From Ecdyonurus torrentis (Eukaryota; Arthropoda; Insecta; Ephemeroptera; Heptageniidae), in contig OX439127.1 in assembly GCA_949318235.1 (NCBI GenBank), positions 14,934,344-14,998,343 on the forward strand: a DNA stretch of 64,000 nucleotides. Direction: 5' to 3'. The notes beneath the pieces were generated by a model. That model saw nothing but the letters and a program-made list of their open reading frames with translations. It did not search any database and was not told the origin of the DNA. Of this stretch, positions 1-11,932 are shown piece by piece (within the stretch, counting starts at the first letter, position 1; each line of letters starts with the position of its first letter). Both the position numbers and the translations under genes were made by a program.

Positions 1-1092
1 GTTAACATTATAGTATTATTACCTGCCTACCTTAAACGTTCTGTGTTATATTAATTATTATATTGTCAAGTGTCTACTTTTTTTTTCTTCTTCTTACTAT
101 TTAATTGATTAAAATATTCTTTCAAGTATTATTATAAAAAGTTAAATGGCCATTAATTTATCATTATTATATCTATTATTATTTGTCAAAAATATTGTGT
201 AGGATATTTAATTTTAAACAAAAGCAATGATTTTTTTTTTCTGTAAATAATTCACGACTTTTTACGTTGGAAACTTTGTTGTTATTGGAAAAAAAAAATG
301 TTCAAAATTTGCAAATAAATATCAAATTGAAATATGTTAATCCATTATGTTTAATTACAATTCTTATACCTTTGAAAAGAAAATAGGGTAGTGTTTAGAA
401 ATAGAATATTTTATAAAATTAAAAAGAAGACTGGGTACAATATATACATTGAAAAAATTAATTGACGTAACAAACAAATTCACAATGATACATATTTACA
501 AGGTGTTATATTATGATTGAATTGTTATAACTCAAAATTTGTGGGGGTAAAACAGTTTGGTAAAATCGTATTTGCCTGATTTTGCAAAAAAAAAAAAAAA
601 AAAAAAAAAAGAATAAAAAAATCGTAAATTATCATTTTCACGCAATTACAAAACATACTTGAAAATTGAAATATTGATTTTACTATAAACATTATAATAT
701 ACAATCAATTTTTAAACTGTCTATTATAAGTTACAAATAATAATAATGTATTTAGGAGGGATCAAGATCTGTTAGGTCTAATTAATTATATGTTACACAA
801 AATATAATAATTATTGAACACGTCTGAATTGAGTACATTTTAAAAACATGTTAAGACATACTCTTGGTCTCTTTACCATTCCCGTGCGTATACTCATGAA
901 TCACTGATCTGGCTCTGCATGTTGATAGGTATAGTCAATGACATCAATTAAATAATCCCATTATAGTTCTAACGAAGAAAAACAAAATTTGCAAAGAATT
1001 ATGAAGCATTTTGGAAAGTGTGTACGAATTTATATTATTATTATTTTGCCATTAAAGGACTTGATGATTTTGTTGCTATTTTATATTAAATG
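1..1092. other. AT-rich DNA without a recognisable gene
   Basis: This stretch has no long open frame and no inverted repeat I could pair. It holds a pure A tract of about 25 (586-610) and scattered short T runs. It looks like ordinary intergenic or intronic DNA. Confidence 0.6.
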
Positions 1093-1391
1093 TTAAAAGA
1101 GGAAGTTCAGGGGTTACAACATGGCTTCTTTAATATTAGATAATGAGAAGAACTGTTCATAAACTCACATAAAATATAATCACCCAAAGCACCTTCCGTA
1201 GATCCCGCAAAATCGTGATCATCCTGCGAGATATGCAACTAGTGCGTATTTTTTTGTAGTGGGTTGCATATCTCGCAGGATGAGCGCAAGTTTGATGGAC
1301 TGTCATGGGGCTACGGAAGGACTTTGGGGCATTAGTCATCATTATCTAATATTGAAAAATCCATGTTGTAACCCTTGAACTTCCCCTTTAA
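1093..1391. mobile_element. Palindromic MITE, TTAA-flanked (copy 1)
   Basis: The ends are inverted copies. The left end reads AGAGGAAGTTCAGGGGTTAC and the right end, reversed, reads AGGGGAAGTTCAAGGGTTAC; both continue into AACATG. TTAA lies at both outer edges (1093-1096 and 1388-1391), matching a TTAA target duplication as used by piggyBac- and Kolobok-type transposases. Internal arms also pair: the GATATGCAAC segment near 1230 matches GTTGCATATC near 1263. No coding sequence is present, so it is non-autonomous. A second copy lies at 50290-50628. Confidence 0.8.
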
Positions 1392-2271
<880 letters not shown>

Positions 2272-2599
2272 ACATTATACATACACTTTTTAAACTATAA
2301 TAACATTTTTATTACTATATTTTTGTTTCTTTTTCCTTGTTTCAATTTAATAGAAAATCGTATCACTGCTGAGTTACCAACATATCAAAGTAACACAGTA
2401 CAATATAGGGACAAAAAAATATAAATAAAAAAATATATATATTTATATATATTCCACCTTTACTAAAATGACTAAAAAAAATGCTAATTAATTTTAACAA
2501 CACCAATGTATATTCGTTTTGCATCATGCAGCAATATACATAATATATTAAGGTTATATTTTGTTGCAATGATAATAAAAATAGTAATTGATTGTATGC

Positions 2600-3006
2600 A
2601 TTCTATAAAAATTAAAAAAAAAAAGTGCTGAGGTGGTGCATGGCCTACGCTGCACTGTGGCGGCAACATAGAGAATGGCCTCGTGACGTAGCGGGATTTA
2701 GCTCGAAACTTGCTTTCCGAGAATCCTCTACGCGGTAGTGGGGAAGTATGTTCTTGAGTGGTGAGAGATGCAAGACTGTTCAAAGTTTCTCTGTATTTTT
2801 TATCAAAAATTTAAACAAATTATTATTATTTATCAGTGGTGAATTGTGTGTGTAGTTTATAAAAATATTTCTTATAGAATTTTAAAACATAGTGGTCAGT
2901 TTTAAAGTTTTATTATCATACTTTGTTAAACGATGTGTAAAAATGGTAGGAGAAATGAGTGCTTGAAGACGGAAAAGCGAAGAAGTTGAGCAATCATTGC
3001 TTGGAG
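2600..3006 (+). other. GC-rich block with candidate 5' exon ending in a splice donor
   Basis: 2625-2790 is clearly richer in G+C and CpG than its surroundings. Downstream, TATAAAA occurs at 2858 and a TCAGT initiator-like site at 2896. At 3007 a good donor (TTGGAG|GTAAGC) ends a purine-rich stretch. The only ATG just before the donor opens a 7-codon frame that stops, so a transcript here would have a noncoding first exon. The TATA to TCAGT spacing (40 bp) is longer than the usual 30. This may be the promoter and 5' UTR of a gene reading right, or a chance assembly of motifs. A 99-codon minus-strand frame over the block matches no family I know. Confidence 0.25.
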
Positions 3007-4246
3007 GTAAGCTATACCTACACAAATAATTTATTATAAAAATATCTATATATGAATTGATTAAAATAGCAATATCAAATTTATTCACGTTATTATTATT
3101 ATTTATAATAAATTTTAAGTATCTTATATTAGGTGTGTTTACATTTCAAAACTTCGGCGTTGTTTATATGAATATTAAATGTAGGTTATTTCCAATGATA
3201 GTCTAAAATTTGTTATTTTTTAACAGCATTTTAGGATATTTGCAGAAGCATAATAATATTGAATATATTTATAAAATTATTTCTTAGCGTAATTAACATG
3301 AGGAAAAAAAAAAATACTATTTTTCCTAATAACAGATTGTGACGTATTCCTGCCTTTCACACAGTTGCGTGCTTATCACAATCGTGTTCCCATTTGACAT
3401 ACGCTTGGCGTATATATTTACTCATTTTACGAGATTTATATTAATATTTAAATTATGCTTGTTCTACGGCATCAATATATTGACATAGAGGTAAAAAAAA
3501 TCAATCGAAAAAATCAAAATATTACATTTCTGACTCCAATATTTACTTTTTACAAAATTTCGAAAGAAAAAAAAATGGAGATTTTGCAACGTTGTTTTAC
3601 GGGTATATAGAATTATTTATTTTAATTCCAACGTTGCCGTTGAATCATAATAAAAATATCTCATTACATTGTCTTTTTTATTGCAACCAACGCAAACCCA
3701 TTAACGAAAAAGTACCACATTGTAATGCGATGAAGCATTAACTTTGCAAAATAATGCGTCTCGCAACTCGTATATTTTAATCTAAATATTTTTAAAATTC
3801 TCAATTAAAAATTTTATTTAATCCACGTATATGCTTTATTAATTTTTTCGTAGCCACAAAGTTGAAATTCAGTTACAAAATTAGAGACTGGCGATATATT
3901 TATTTTCCATCTTCCTTGTGATAGAGAACATTAATTTCTGATGAGAAAAAAATTTGTTAAATTATAGGTAGAGATAAAATGAATATAAGTATTTTATTTG
4001 TTATTATTATTATTTTGTGTGAGTGAAGCAGTTTTCAGCCCCATGTTTGTACGTAAAGTACTGCACTGTACAGTACTTTTAGTAAATAAATAGTAAAGAA
4101 TGCATTGTTATTTAGGTTACTTTTTACTGAAAGGTTTTTGTATTGGGTGCACCTTTCTGTATCGATACATATTATCAATAGGTAATCTAGTTACCTGAAC
4201 TACAAGAAAGTAAGAGGGGAATGAAGATTTTATTTAAACCTTGTAC
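3007..4246. other. AT-rich DNA, no gene seen
   Basis: No long frame and no pairing repeat was found. Single CpG-containing patches near 3340-3420 and 4025-4080 are too short to interpret. Confidence 0.5.
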
Positions 4247-4449
4247 TACAGTCAGCCGGGGTACACTCATTTATCTCATTTATCTCTACTTTAGGCATTC
4301 ATTTCTAAATTTTGAATTATGTTATTAAGATCAAAAACAAATTTGAACAATTGAAAGATTCTTCAAATTTCTAAAATGAGGCCCCAATACAGAGATAATT
4401 GGGTGTTCAAAGTCACCCCGGGCGTTCAAAGTAACCCCAGTTGACTGTA
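4247..4449. mobile_element. Tc1/mariner-type MITE, about 203 bp
   Basis: The ends read TACAGTCAGCCGGGGTAC and GTAACCCCAGTTGACTGTA, which are inverted copies with two mismatches in the first 16 bp. A TA dinucleotide sits at each edge. The CAGT start and TA target are usual for the Tc1/mariner superfamily. The interior is AT-rich with no coding capacity. Confidence 0.75.
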
Positions 4450-5141
4450 TCTTTAAAATAAAAATTTAAAAGCCATGCAGTTCAAAATATATCAATAAGT
4501 GTAAAAATCAATTACGATAAAGAATTTTCTCACAATAAATTTGTATACGATACTTTTTCTCTAAAAGCTATAAAAATTAATTGAATACTGAGGTTACAGC
4601 TGTTCCTAAATATATAAGTAGTATCTAATTGTTTTAAAGTTTATTTTTAACGACCTCTAAGTTACGCGTAAATATTATCGATATAAAGAGCAAAAAAAAA
4701 AAATAATAATAATAATAATAATAACGCTTCTTTATATTACATGCGTATTTTTATAGCCATTGAAAAGCTCCTTGTTTTGTTATAATGTGCTATTTTTGTT
4801 CTATCAATGAAATACTGTAATTGGAAAGAAAGAGGGAAGGTTAATTGGAACTATACTACGAACAGAACGTAACACGTGCTCAGTAAAATAGCAAAGAAAA
4901 AAACAAAAACACTATAGTATATAGTAATTGCTGATGCCGAGCGCTACTTTTATGTATATTGAAAAAAAAAAAAAAATTAAATTAAAAAATCGTAGAAGAA
5001 ATGTGAGTGAAACGCTATTTCTTGAATGTAATCAGTCGCACAGAAGCTCAATTAAACCAAGTCAAATATATATAATATAATATATATTATCACATACACG
5101 TTATAAGACGTTTATAAATGATATCTGAATCAATAGTATTA
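4450..5141. other. AT-rich DNA, no gene seen
   Basis: It contains a short (AAT)n run near 4700 and a homopolymer A run near 4963. No gene or paired repeat is visible. Confidence 0.5.
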
Positions 5142-6187
5142 CACACATGTAGAGCTGTGGAAACCGCTAAAAATTGCGAAACCGGATAATCGTTTTTATT
5201 TTTTATCGGTTCGATTAAATCGATTAAAAACAGAACGATTCGGTTTTCGATTTTGTCGGTTTTTTCAGTCATTATTATGATTTTGACTTTAAAATTCGGT
5301 TTACAAAATTCGATTTTTACCATCTAAAAATAAAAAATCGAATCGTAAAGGTCATTTGTTATAAAAAATCGAATATTTTTTTATGATAAACCGAATAACA
5401 AAATTAAAAATCGATTTTGTTTATTTATTATTATTTACTTGGAATCCTTAGATTTGCAAATCTTTAATACGATTTTTAAGTTTCTTTAATGATATTCAGT
5501 TTTATATTTAAACAGCGGTCAAAAAAAAAAAATTGAATAATAACACTTTTTTTCTTAAATTATATTTGAAACCAATTTTATATTTTGAAATAGCTCTTAT
5601 GATTCACACAATATTTTATATTCCATTATTTTTAAAATAATTCTTGTTTAGTTTTTTGCAACTATATTATATTATATGTTTTATTTAAAATGTATATCAA
5701 TCAAATTAGTCACCTGTGCAAAATGAAGATCTTAAAAATGCGTATTAAACTCTGTATATATTATGGACTTATATTAGGTATAGAAAGAAAGGAAAGCCAG
5801 GCTATTGTACTTTTTACCGTTTAAAAAGTATTGGAGAACAGGTAGGTAAAAAAAATGAAGAAGTGGTTGGTCAGTAAAAGCACTAAAAGCTGCATGATCA
5901 TAGAATGTTCTTTATACTCTTCTTCCTTTTTTTTTTTTTTTTTTTTTTTTTTGTTCTTTTTCTTTACATAAGTGAAAAAAGAAATAATCATTTAATATAA
6001 AAGAAAGAAAGAAAGCAAGCAATTAAAGTTTGTTTTAAGTTTTGGAAAGAAAAATTAACAAAATCGCTCTTACTATCAATTTATTAGCAGCAAATTAAAC
6101 AAGGATGTAATATAAAGTTGCATAAAAAACATTATTACATTTTTTCTATATCGTTATCTATCTATTATAACTATATAGAATATATAT

Positions 6188-6337
6188 AATGAATGAATGA
6201 ATGAATGAATGAATGAATGAATGAATGAATGAATGAATGAATGAATGAATGAATGAATGAATGAATGAATGAATGAATGAATGAATGAATGAATGAATGA
6301 ATGAATGAATGAATGAATGAATGAAAAACTTATTTTC

Positions 6338-6369
<32 letters not shown>
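6188..6369. repeat. (ATGA)n followed by (CT)n microsatellite
   Basis: About 34 copies of ATGA/GAAT (6188-6325) are followed after a short spacer by a CT run (6340-6369). The minus-strand frame here is simply a repeated FIHS peptide from the tetramer and is not a gene. Confidence 0.95.
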
Positions 6370-6974
6370 ATTCATTTATTCCGTTTTTTTATTTTTCCGC
6401 GGATATTAAAGACATCATTTAAAAAATATTAGTATATAAAAATTATATGATAAAACCTAAAAATGTATTGCTTAAATTTTTGTATGAAATATAGTTAACT
6501 ATAATATTCATATTAAACTAAAATCATTTTGCAAACAGGGTATAATTTATAATATATAATTTTTTTTTGTTTAAGAAACGTCAGGCTTACAATTTATATA
6601 CGGAGGTAAAAAAAAATTATAAGGTATATAAACGGCCGTGGGGTTGAAAGGGAGTTACATGCCCTCAGGTGTCCAGCTGGTTGTGTTTTGCGTTCTGAAG
6701 AAAGGTGCAAAACACATCATGGTGCAAAACATATTCCTTTTTTTTCTCTCTCTTATTTTTTTGGAGGTAGAATTTTAAAACTATGATTTTTGCTCCTCAA
6801 ATTCAAATTTTTATCATTATTACCTTTCTTTGATTAGAAATGGTATGATTTTAAACTTTTTAAAACTTTTAAACAATTGATTTTTTTTTCATAATTAAAA
6901 AAATAATACTAAACTACTAATTGTAAGCAAATATACATAAATATATCAGTTTAAAATTTGCAGATTATATAAGA

Positions 6975-8125
6975 CTGCATTTTTTATTCTTCTTAAAATA
7001 TTTTTAAATAAAGTAACCTTAATAAATTAGCTTAATTGCCTAGAACACGAACGTTAAACTTGATAGTAAGATTTGTTAAAATACAATAAAAAATTAAATT
7101 TCTGACTTGCATTTTTGTCTTAACAAATTTTTATTTTGATATTCATGTACAGCAGTATTTTCTTCTACATATTGAATACAAAATGATGTATGCATTATTG
7201 AATTAGATTTAAGAACAACTATTTTGCATACATGCAAAAATGGGTATTTTCCGTATTTCATACAAATTGCAGTAAAATTTAACCAATATATTTGACATCA
7301 GCATAAAATTTGCATTTCGGAATAAATTTTCAAGATTCAATATTTTAAAATCAAGGAACGCCCCTTTTTAATAATTAATGAATTTCTAAAAAACTATACG
7401 TTCCATCAAAAACTTTTAATGACAAGAAATGTGTAGAATTATATAATACACTTTGAATATAAATTTCAGGCTATTTGAAATGTTATTGACAATTTGCCAA
7501 CGCTTTGAAAAGTTTTAAACAGAGAAATTTTAAAAGTGCAATGTTTTTATTATGATGTTTTACTTCACTTTTAAAATTTCTCTGTTTGAAAACTTTCAAA
7601 GCGTTGGCAAATTGTCAAAAACATTTTAAATGGCCTAAAATTTATACACAGATTGTATTATATAATTCTACACATTTCTTGTCATTAAAAGTTTTTGATG
7701 CAACGTATAGTTTTTTAGAAATTCATCAATTATTAAAAAGGGGCGTTCCTCGATTTTAAAAATTTAAATCGTAAAAAATTATTCCTAAATGCAAATTTTA
7801 TGCTGATGTCAAATATATTGGTTAAATTTTACTGCAATTCGTATGAAACACGGAAAATACCTATTTTTGCATGTATGCAAAATAGTCGTTCTTAAATCTA
7901 ATTTAATAATGCATACATCATTTTGTATTCAATATGTAGTAGAACATACTGCTGTACATGAATATCAAAATAAAAATTTGTTGAGACTAAAATGTAAGTC
8001 AGAAATTCATTTTTTATTGTGTTTGAAGAAATCTTACTATCAAATTTAATGATCATATTCTAGGCAAGCTAATTTATTTAGGTAATCTCGTTTTGAGAGT
8101 ATTCTAAAGAACATAAAAAATGCAT
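6975..8125. repeat. 1.15-kb imperfect palindrome (long hairpin)
   Basis: The left arm (about 6975-7538) and right arm (about 7566-8125) are reverse complements with mostly single-base differences, leaving a loop of about 27 nt (7539-7565). The inner arms agree at about nine bases in ten by eye; the outermost 40-50 bp are more diverged. Transcription across it would give a very long double-stranded RNA stem. It may be a foldback transposon, or an inverted duplication of one element; no target duplication was found. Open frames inside it, such as 7843-8049, fall wholly within an arm and are not supported as genes. Confidence 0.85.
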
Positions 8126-8130
8126 TCTTT

Positions 8131-8283
8131 AGGCCCGCGCAGCCGTCTTATTTTATTTAATATTAAATTAATTTAAGAAAATAGGTCACTGTGATTGGCG
8201 GAGAGTCGACTCTCAGCCAATCACAGCGACTTATTATTTTAATTAATTTAATATTAAATAAAATAAAACGGCTGCGCGGGCCT
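8131..8283. mobile_element. GC-ended palindromic MITE, 153 bp
   Basis: The element starts AGGCCCGCGCAGCCGT and ends with its inverse, ACGGCTGCGCGGGCCT. The rest of each arm pairs almost completely up to a centre reading GAGAGTCGACTCTC. CCAAT-type motifs (GATTGG and CCAATC) lie symmetrically near the centre. It begins five bases after the long hairpin ends. I found no convincing target duplication, so the superfamily is left open. Confidence 0.75.
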
Positions 8284-8985
8284 TTTATATGCAAATTGTA
8301 AAAACATATTTTGTATATAAACAGTATTTTATTACGATTCTTTTACGTAACAGAAGAATAAAATAAAATGGTATTTTAAAGTGTTAGAATATTATATTGT
8401 TTTTTCCCTCTCTACCTTCTCCCCAATACCTCATATACCTGATGCATTCTTTCAGAGATTGTCAATGTAAAAGTAGATGCAGTATTGTACACTACCTCTA
8501 CTCATACATTTGCGTTTTATTTTAGGTAAGGGATCATTTGCTACCTGACCAGAAGACCCTCATTACTTTATGCATGAATTAATATTGAGCACTCAAAGAA
8601 ACAATTACAGTGAATTATAATTACCACAGTTGTTTTCTTAATGAAAATACAAATATATATCTTTTTTTATCGTCGTTCTAGCTTAATTTTAAATATTTAA
8701 TAAAAATAATTGTGAATTATTTTGCTTGTCTTTTTTCTTGTTGAAAAAGACGCTATAGAACGACAAAAAATAAAGGTGTATGCGTGTATTAAAAAAAGAA
8801 AAAAAAAACTGCATGCATTTTTAATCATTTTAACTTTTCCTACTAATTGAAGATATTAAAGCTTTCAGTCGTATGATCAGATAATCATTAATCATACGCT
8901 TTTTCAGCTTTTTGTTTGCTAAAATAAGTTTTCATTTGCACCCACCGATACAAAATCAAAATACCAAGTTACTTTTTATGTTGCT

Positions 8986-8986
<1 letters not shown>

Positions 8987-9037
<51 letters not shown>
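8987..9037. repeat. Poly-T tract of about 51 bases
   Basis: This is an uninterrupted T run. It could be the reversed poly-A tail of a retrocopy, but nothing recognisable lies beside it. Confidence 0.9.
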
Positions 9038-9039
<2 letters not shown>

Positions 9040-9513
9040 TGATACGCTTATATATAGTTTTTAAGTTAAATATTATAGTACATATATAATAATATAAATG
9101 CAAAATTAATAATAAATTTAGAAAAACATTGAAAAATAATGTGTATTATTAAAATAGCAATAAATTAGGGTCCTTTAAAATCAAATTATAATATACTTAA
9201 AACAAAATCTTCAGAATCTATTTACCGTATAATTGTGAAAATAATAGACGGGTTAGTTGACACCCGAAGGATCGTCAATGGTATAAAGAACAGAGAAAAA
9301 AATAAACATCAGGTATATGTCCAGAATCTTGTCAAAATATTTTTGCACCTGCAGTCTTGCACTGCCCGATAAGAGGAGTCTAAATCTAAAGTCAACTTCC
9401 ATAAAAAAATTGTCATTGAGCGAACAAACATGATAATTGATAACTAAGATTTTAAAATTTGTATGGGAAAATATAAGCTGCGTGTTAATAAATTATAATA
9501 TGAATGAAAAATA

Positions 9514-9517
<4 letters not shown>

Positions 9518-9561
<44 letters not shown>

Positions 9562-9629
9562 TCTGCATGATTTTTTAATAAAGACGATTATTTATTTATT
9601 TATTTATTTATATATATATATATATATAA

Positions 9630-9700
<71 letters not shown>

Positions 9701-9730
9701 TATAATACATATATATATACACACATACAC
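9518..9730. repeat. Clustered (TA)n arrays
   Basis: Two TA arrays (about 9518-9557 and 9610-9695) are separated by a TTTA run and followed by a CA-rich end. The 108-codon frame over them (9437-9763) is mostly the translated repeat and is not a gene. Confidence 0.9.
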
Positions 9731-10048
9731 TCACACAATAACTTAATATTGTTAAATTATTGAGCTAAAATAACTTTTAATCCTTGATTTTTTCTAAAAA
9801 AAATTATCGATTTTTTAATGGGTATTTTAAAAAAAAAATCGAATTATTTTGACGGTTTTTATATATAAGAAATAATATTAATCGATTTTTTTTAAATTAA
9901 GGTTTTTGCGAATTTAAAATCGTTAATATGCAATTCGATTTTTAATTTTCGATTTTCGGTTTTATGCAATAACTCGAAACCGATTTTCTTATTTCATGAA
10001 ACCGGTTTTCAAAATAAACCGGATTAAATCCACAGCTCTACACACATG

Positions 10049-10929
10049 TTAATGTAACGTTGGCAAGGCAACCCCAACCCCACTTCTCGAGATGCATCGA
10101 CATGAGTCACAAGGAAGTGCAAAAAATAATAATAACAAAAAATATGTTTAAAAAAAAAATGCAGCTGCTGTGATTGTAAACAGTTCAACATGTGGCAGCA
10201 AGTACTGCACCATCAACAACCTCACAATGTGTACTGTCTATACATGGAAGAGTTCAAGAAGATGAAAATTTATTTAGCAGTACTGTAATGCATTATAATA
10301 AAATAATATTATGTTATACAAAATGTACACATTAAAAAATGAAAGAAAAAATGTAATTAAAATTTCTAATTAGTACCACCGTGTATTCGAGATTTTGAGG
10401 AGAATACATTATTACTTTAAGTAATTATGCAATAATAATGTTCTTTTGGTTTTCTGTCTTATAATATTAAGGATCGATCGGAATGCAGACAATGAATATG
10501 AATAATATATTTGAAACATGACATAGTCAAGCATAATTGTAAAGAAAGGTCAGTTACTAAATTGTCAGCCATTATATTTCTACGCGCTGTTGTACAGCAC
10601 TTAAAAATTGAATAACAAAACAGTCTCATCTCAAAAATCAAAATTAGTTCAGTTGCATCTATAAGTTACACTTTTACTTTTAGCTTTGATTTTATTTGAA
10701 TATTTGAGAAGAAATAGGTAAGAACAATATATGGTATTTGTGTTTATATGTTGTAAGTTGTAAAATCTCGTGCCTTAATTTAATAGGTATCATTCCATTT
10801 AATAGTAATAATAACGAGTAAAAATTAACGAATAGATCAGAACCAACTAAAATGGTTCTAAATAATTAATCATTACAGTATTTTTCATTTGTAGGTAATG
10901 ATTTAAAATTTACAGTATTTATTATTATA
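10049..10929. other. DNA between two hAT-like elements, no gene seen
   Basis: 10050-10260 has slightly higher G+C than its surroundings, but no frame or splice pattern supports an exon. The remainder is AT-rich. Confidence 0.45.
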
Positions 10930-11850
10930 GTAATAATTAGAGAGCGCAAAAATAGTTTTTCGACTATTGCCATTATGTCGACTATTGCTAGTATTATTTC
11001 ATATCTCCACCGATCTCAACAAATGGTGCATTTTAAACCAATAAAAAAATCGACTATTTTCGACTATTTCGAGCTCAGCGACTATTTCACGAAAAATCGA
11101 CTATTTGTCGACTATTTCGCACTTTTTTTAAGTTTTTAAGGAGATTTCTACTAGAAATCGGCGATATATATCGATATATCCGATAGTATCGATATTATCG
11201 ATACTTTTTTGAGGCGCTATGTATCGATATATCGATACATAAATCCGACTATCGGTATTCGATATTTTTTGAAAAAAATTCATAGTAATTTATTTACAAT
11301 TTCAAATAGCAAGCCAGTTTTCGCGCGCTCTGTTGTACCAACGAATCAGCGCGTGCAGCTGAGAGGGCACTGTGTATAAAAGCGCACTGCCACTTACTTC
11401 CCCAGCTCAGTCAGTCAGTAGATGTTGTGTATGAATCATCTCTAGCTGTACAGAGCTCTCTGCTGTGCCTTGCCTGATGAGTCCTAGGTAAATTTGATAC
11501 TATTTTGTAATAGTGTTGAAGTCTGAAGTCCCATACCCTTTTAAAAAAAATTTCATGGTTTTTATCGCGTTAACAAAATAAAATACTACATACAAGATAG
11601 GGACACGCTCGGCCTATTTGAGTATTTAGATACTAAAATTACTGTTTAACATTAAATTAAATTATTTTTTACTCACAAAATATTTTTTTTTATCATTCTT
11701 TATATAAATTTATGTATAAAAAATTCGACTTTTTTCGACTTTTTTGTATAAAGTCGACTATTTGTCGACTATTTGCACCAAAAATCATCGACTATATAGT
11801 CGACTATTTTGTCAAAATGATCGACTATTTTTGCGCTCTCTAGTAATAAT
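10930..11850. mobile_element. 905-bp hAT-like element with perfect 18-bp TIRs and 8-bp target duplications
   Basis: TAGAGAGCGCAAAAATAG (10938-10955) is perfectly inverted at 11825-11842. GTAATAAT flanks both sides (10930-10937 and 11843-11850), an exact 8-bp duplication. Subterminal DNA carries many TCGACTATTT repeats in both halves. A central patch (11160-11270) is built of CGATA/TATCG repeats. A GC-richer core (11320-11490) carries a TATA box, initiator sites and a splice donor. There is no transposase frame, so it is an internally deleted derivative of a larger hAT. Confidence 0.88.
11375..11491 (+). promoter_or_regulatory. TATA box, TCAGT initiator cluster and first-exon donor inside the hAT-like element
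   Basis: TATAAAAG lies at 11375-11382. Three overlapping TCAGT motifs follow (11407, 11411 and 11415), a few bases further than the classic 30 bp. About 80 bp later, CCTAG|GTAAAT makes a plausible 5' splice site. The short frame from the first ATG (11422) stops after seven codons, so the exon would be noncoding. The simplest reading is the promoter and leader exon of the former transposase gene, kept after the coding exons were lost. The element could therefore donate a promoter to flanking DNA. Confidence 0.45.
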
Positions 11851-11932
11851 GTATTTTAACGTTACAGTAAAACGTAAATTAAAGTATAAAAGCAATAATA
11901 ATGTTTATCATATTTTCAAACTTTATATTCAA

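Larger units (their letters stand above)
5142..10048. mobile_element. 4.9-kb hAT-like non-autonomous element with 8-bp target duplications
   Basis: TAGAGCTGTGGA (5150-5161) is repeated inverted as TCCACAGCTCTA (10029-10040). The 8-mer CACACATG directly abuts both ends (5142-5149 and 10041-10048), giving an 8-bp target site duplication as made by hAT transposases. About 300 bp inside each end is rich in CGATTTT/AAAATCG and ACCGG motifs, the kind of subterminal repeat that hAT transposases bind. No transposase frame survives. The interior is filled by microsatellites, a 1.15-kb hairpin (6975-8125) and a palindromic MITE (8131-8283). An alternative is two unrelated solo ends, but the identical flanking 8-mer argues for one insertion. 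Confidence 0.7.

Noticed and set aside
2484..2783. 99-codon minus frame over a GC-rich block
   Set aside because: Its residues resemble an ordinary protein only in the GC-rich half, with no domain and no splice partners. A promoter reading of the block on the other strand is at least as likely.
6154..6375. 73-codon frame with repeated FIHS
   Set aside because: It is the translation of an (ATGA)n tetramer array.
7843..8049. 68-codon plus frame
   Set aside because: It lies wholly inside the right arm of the long palindrome; the other arm does not keep it open.
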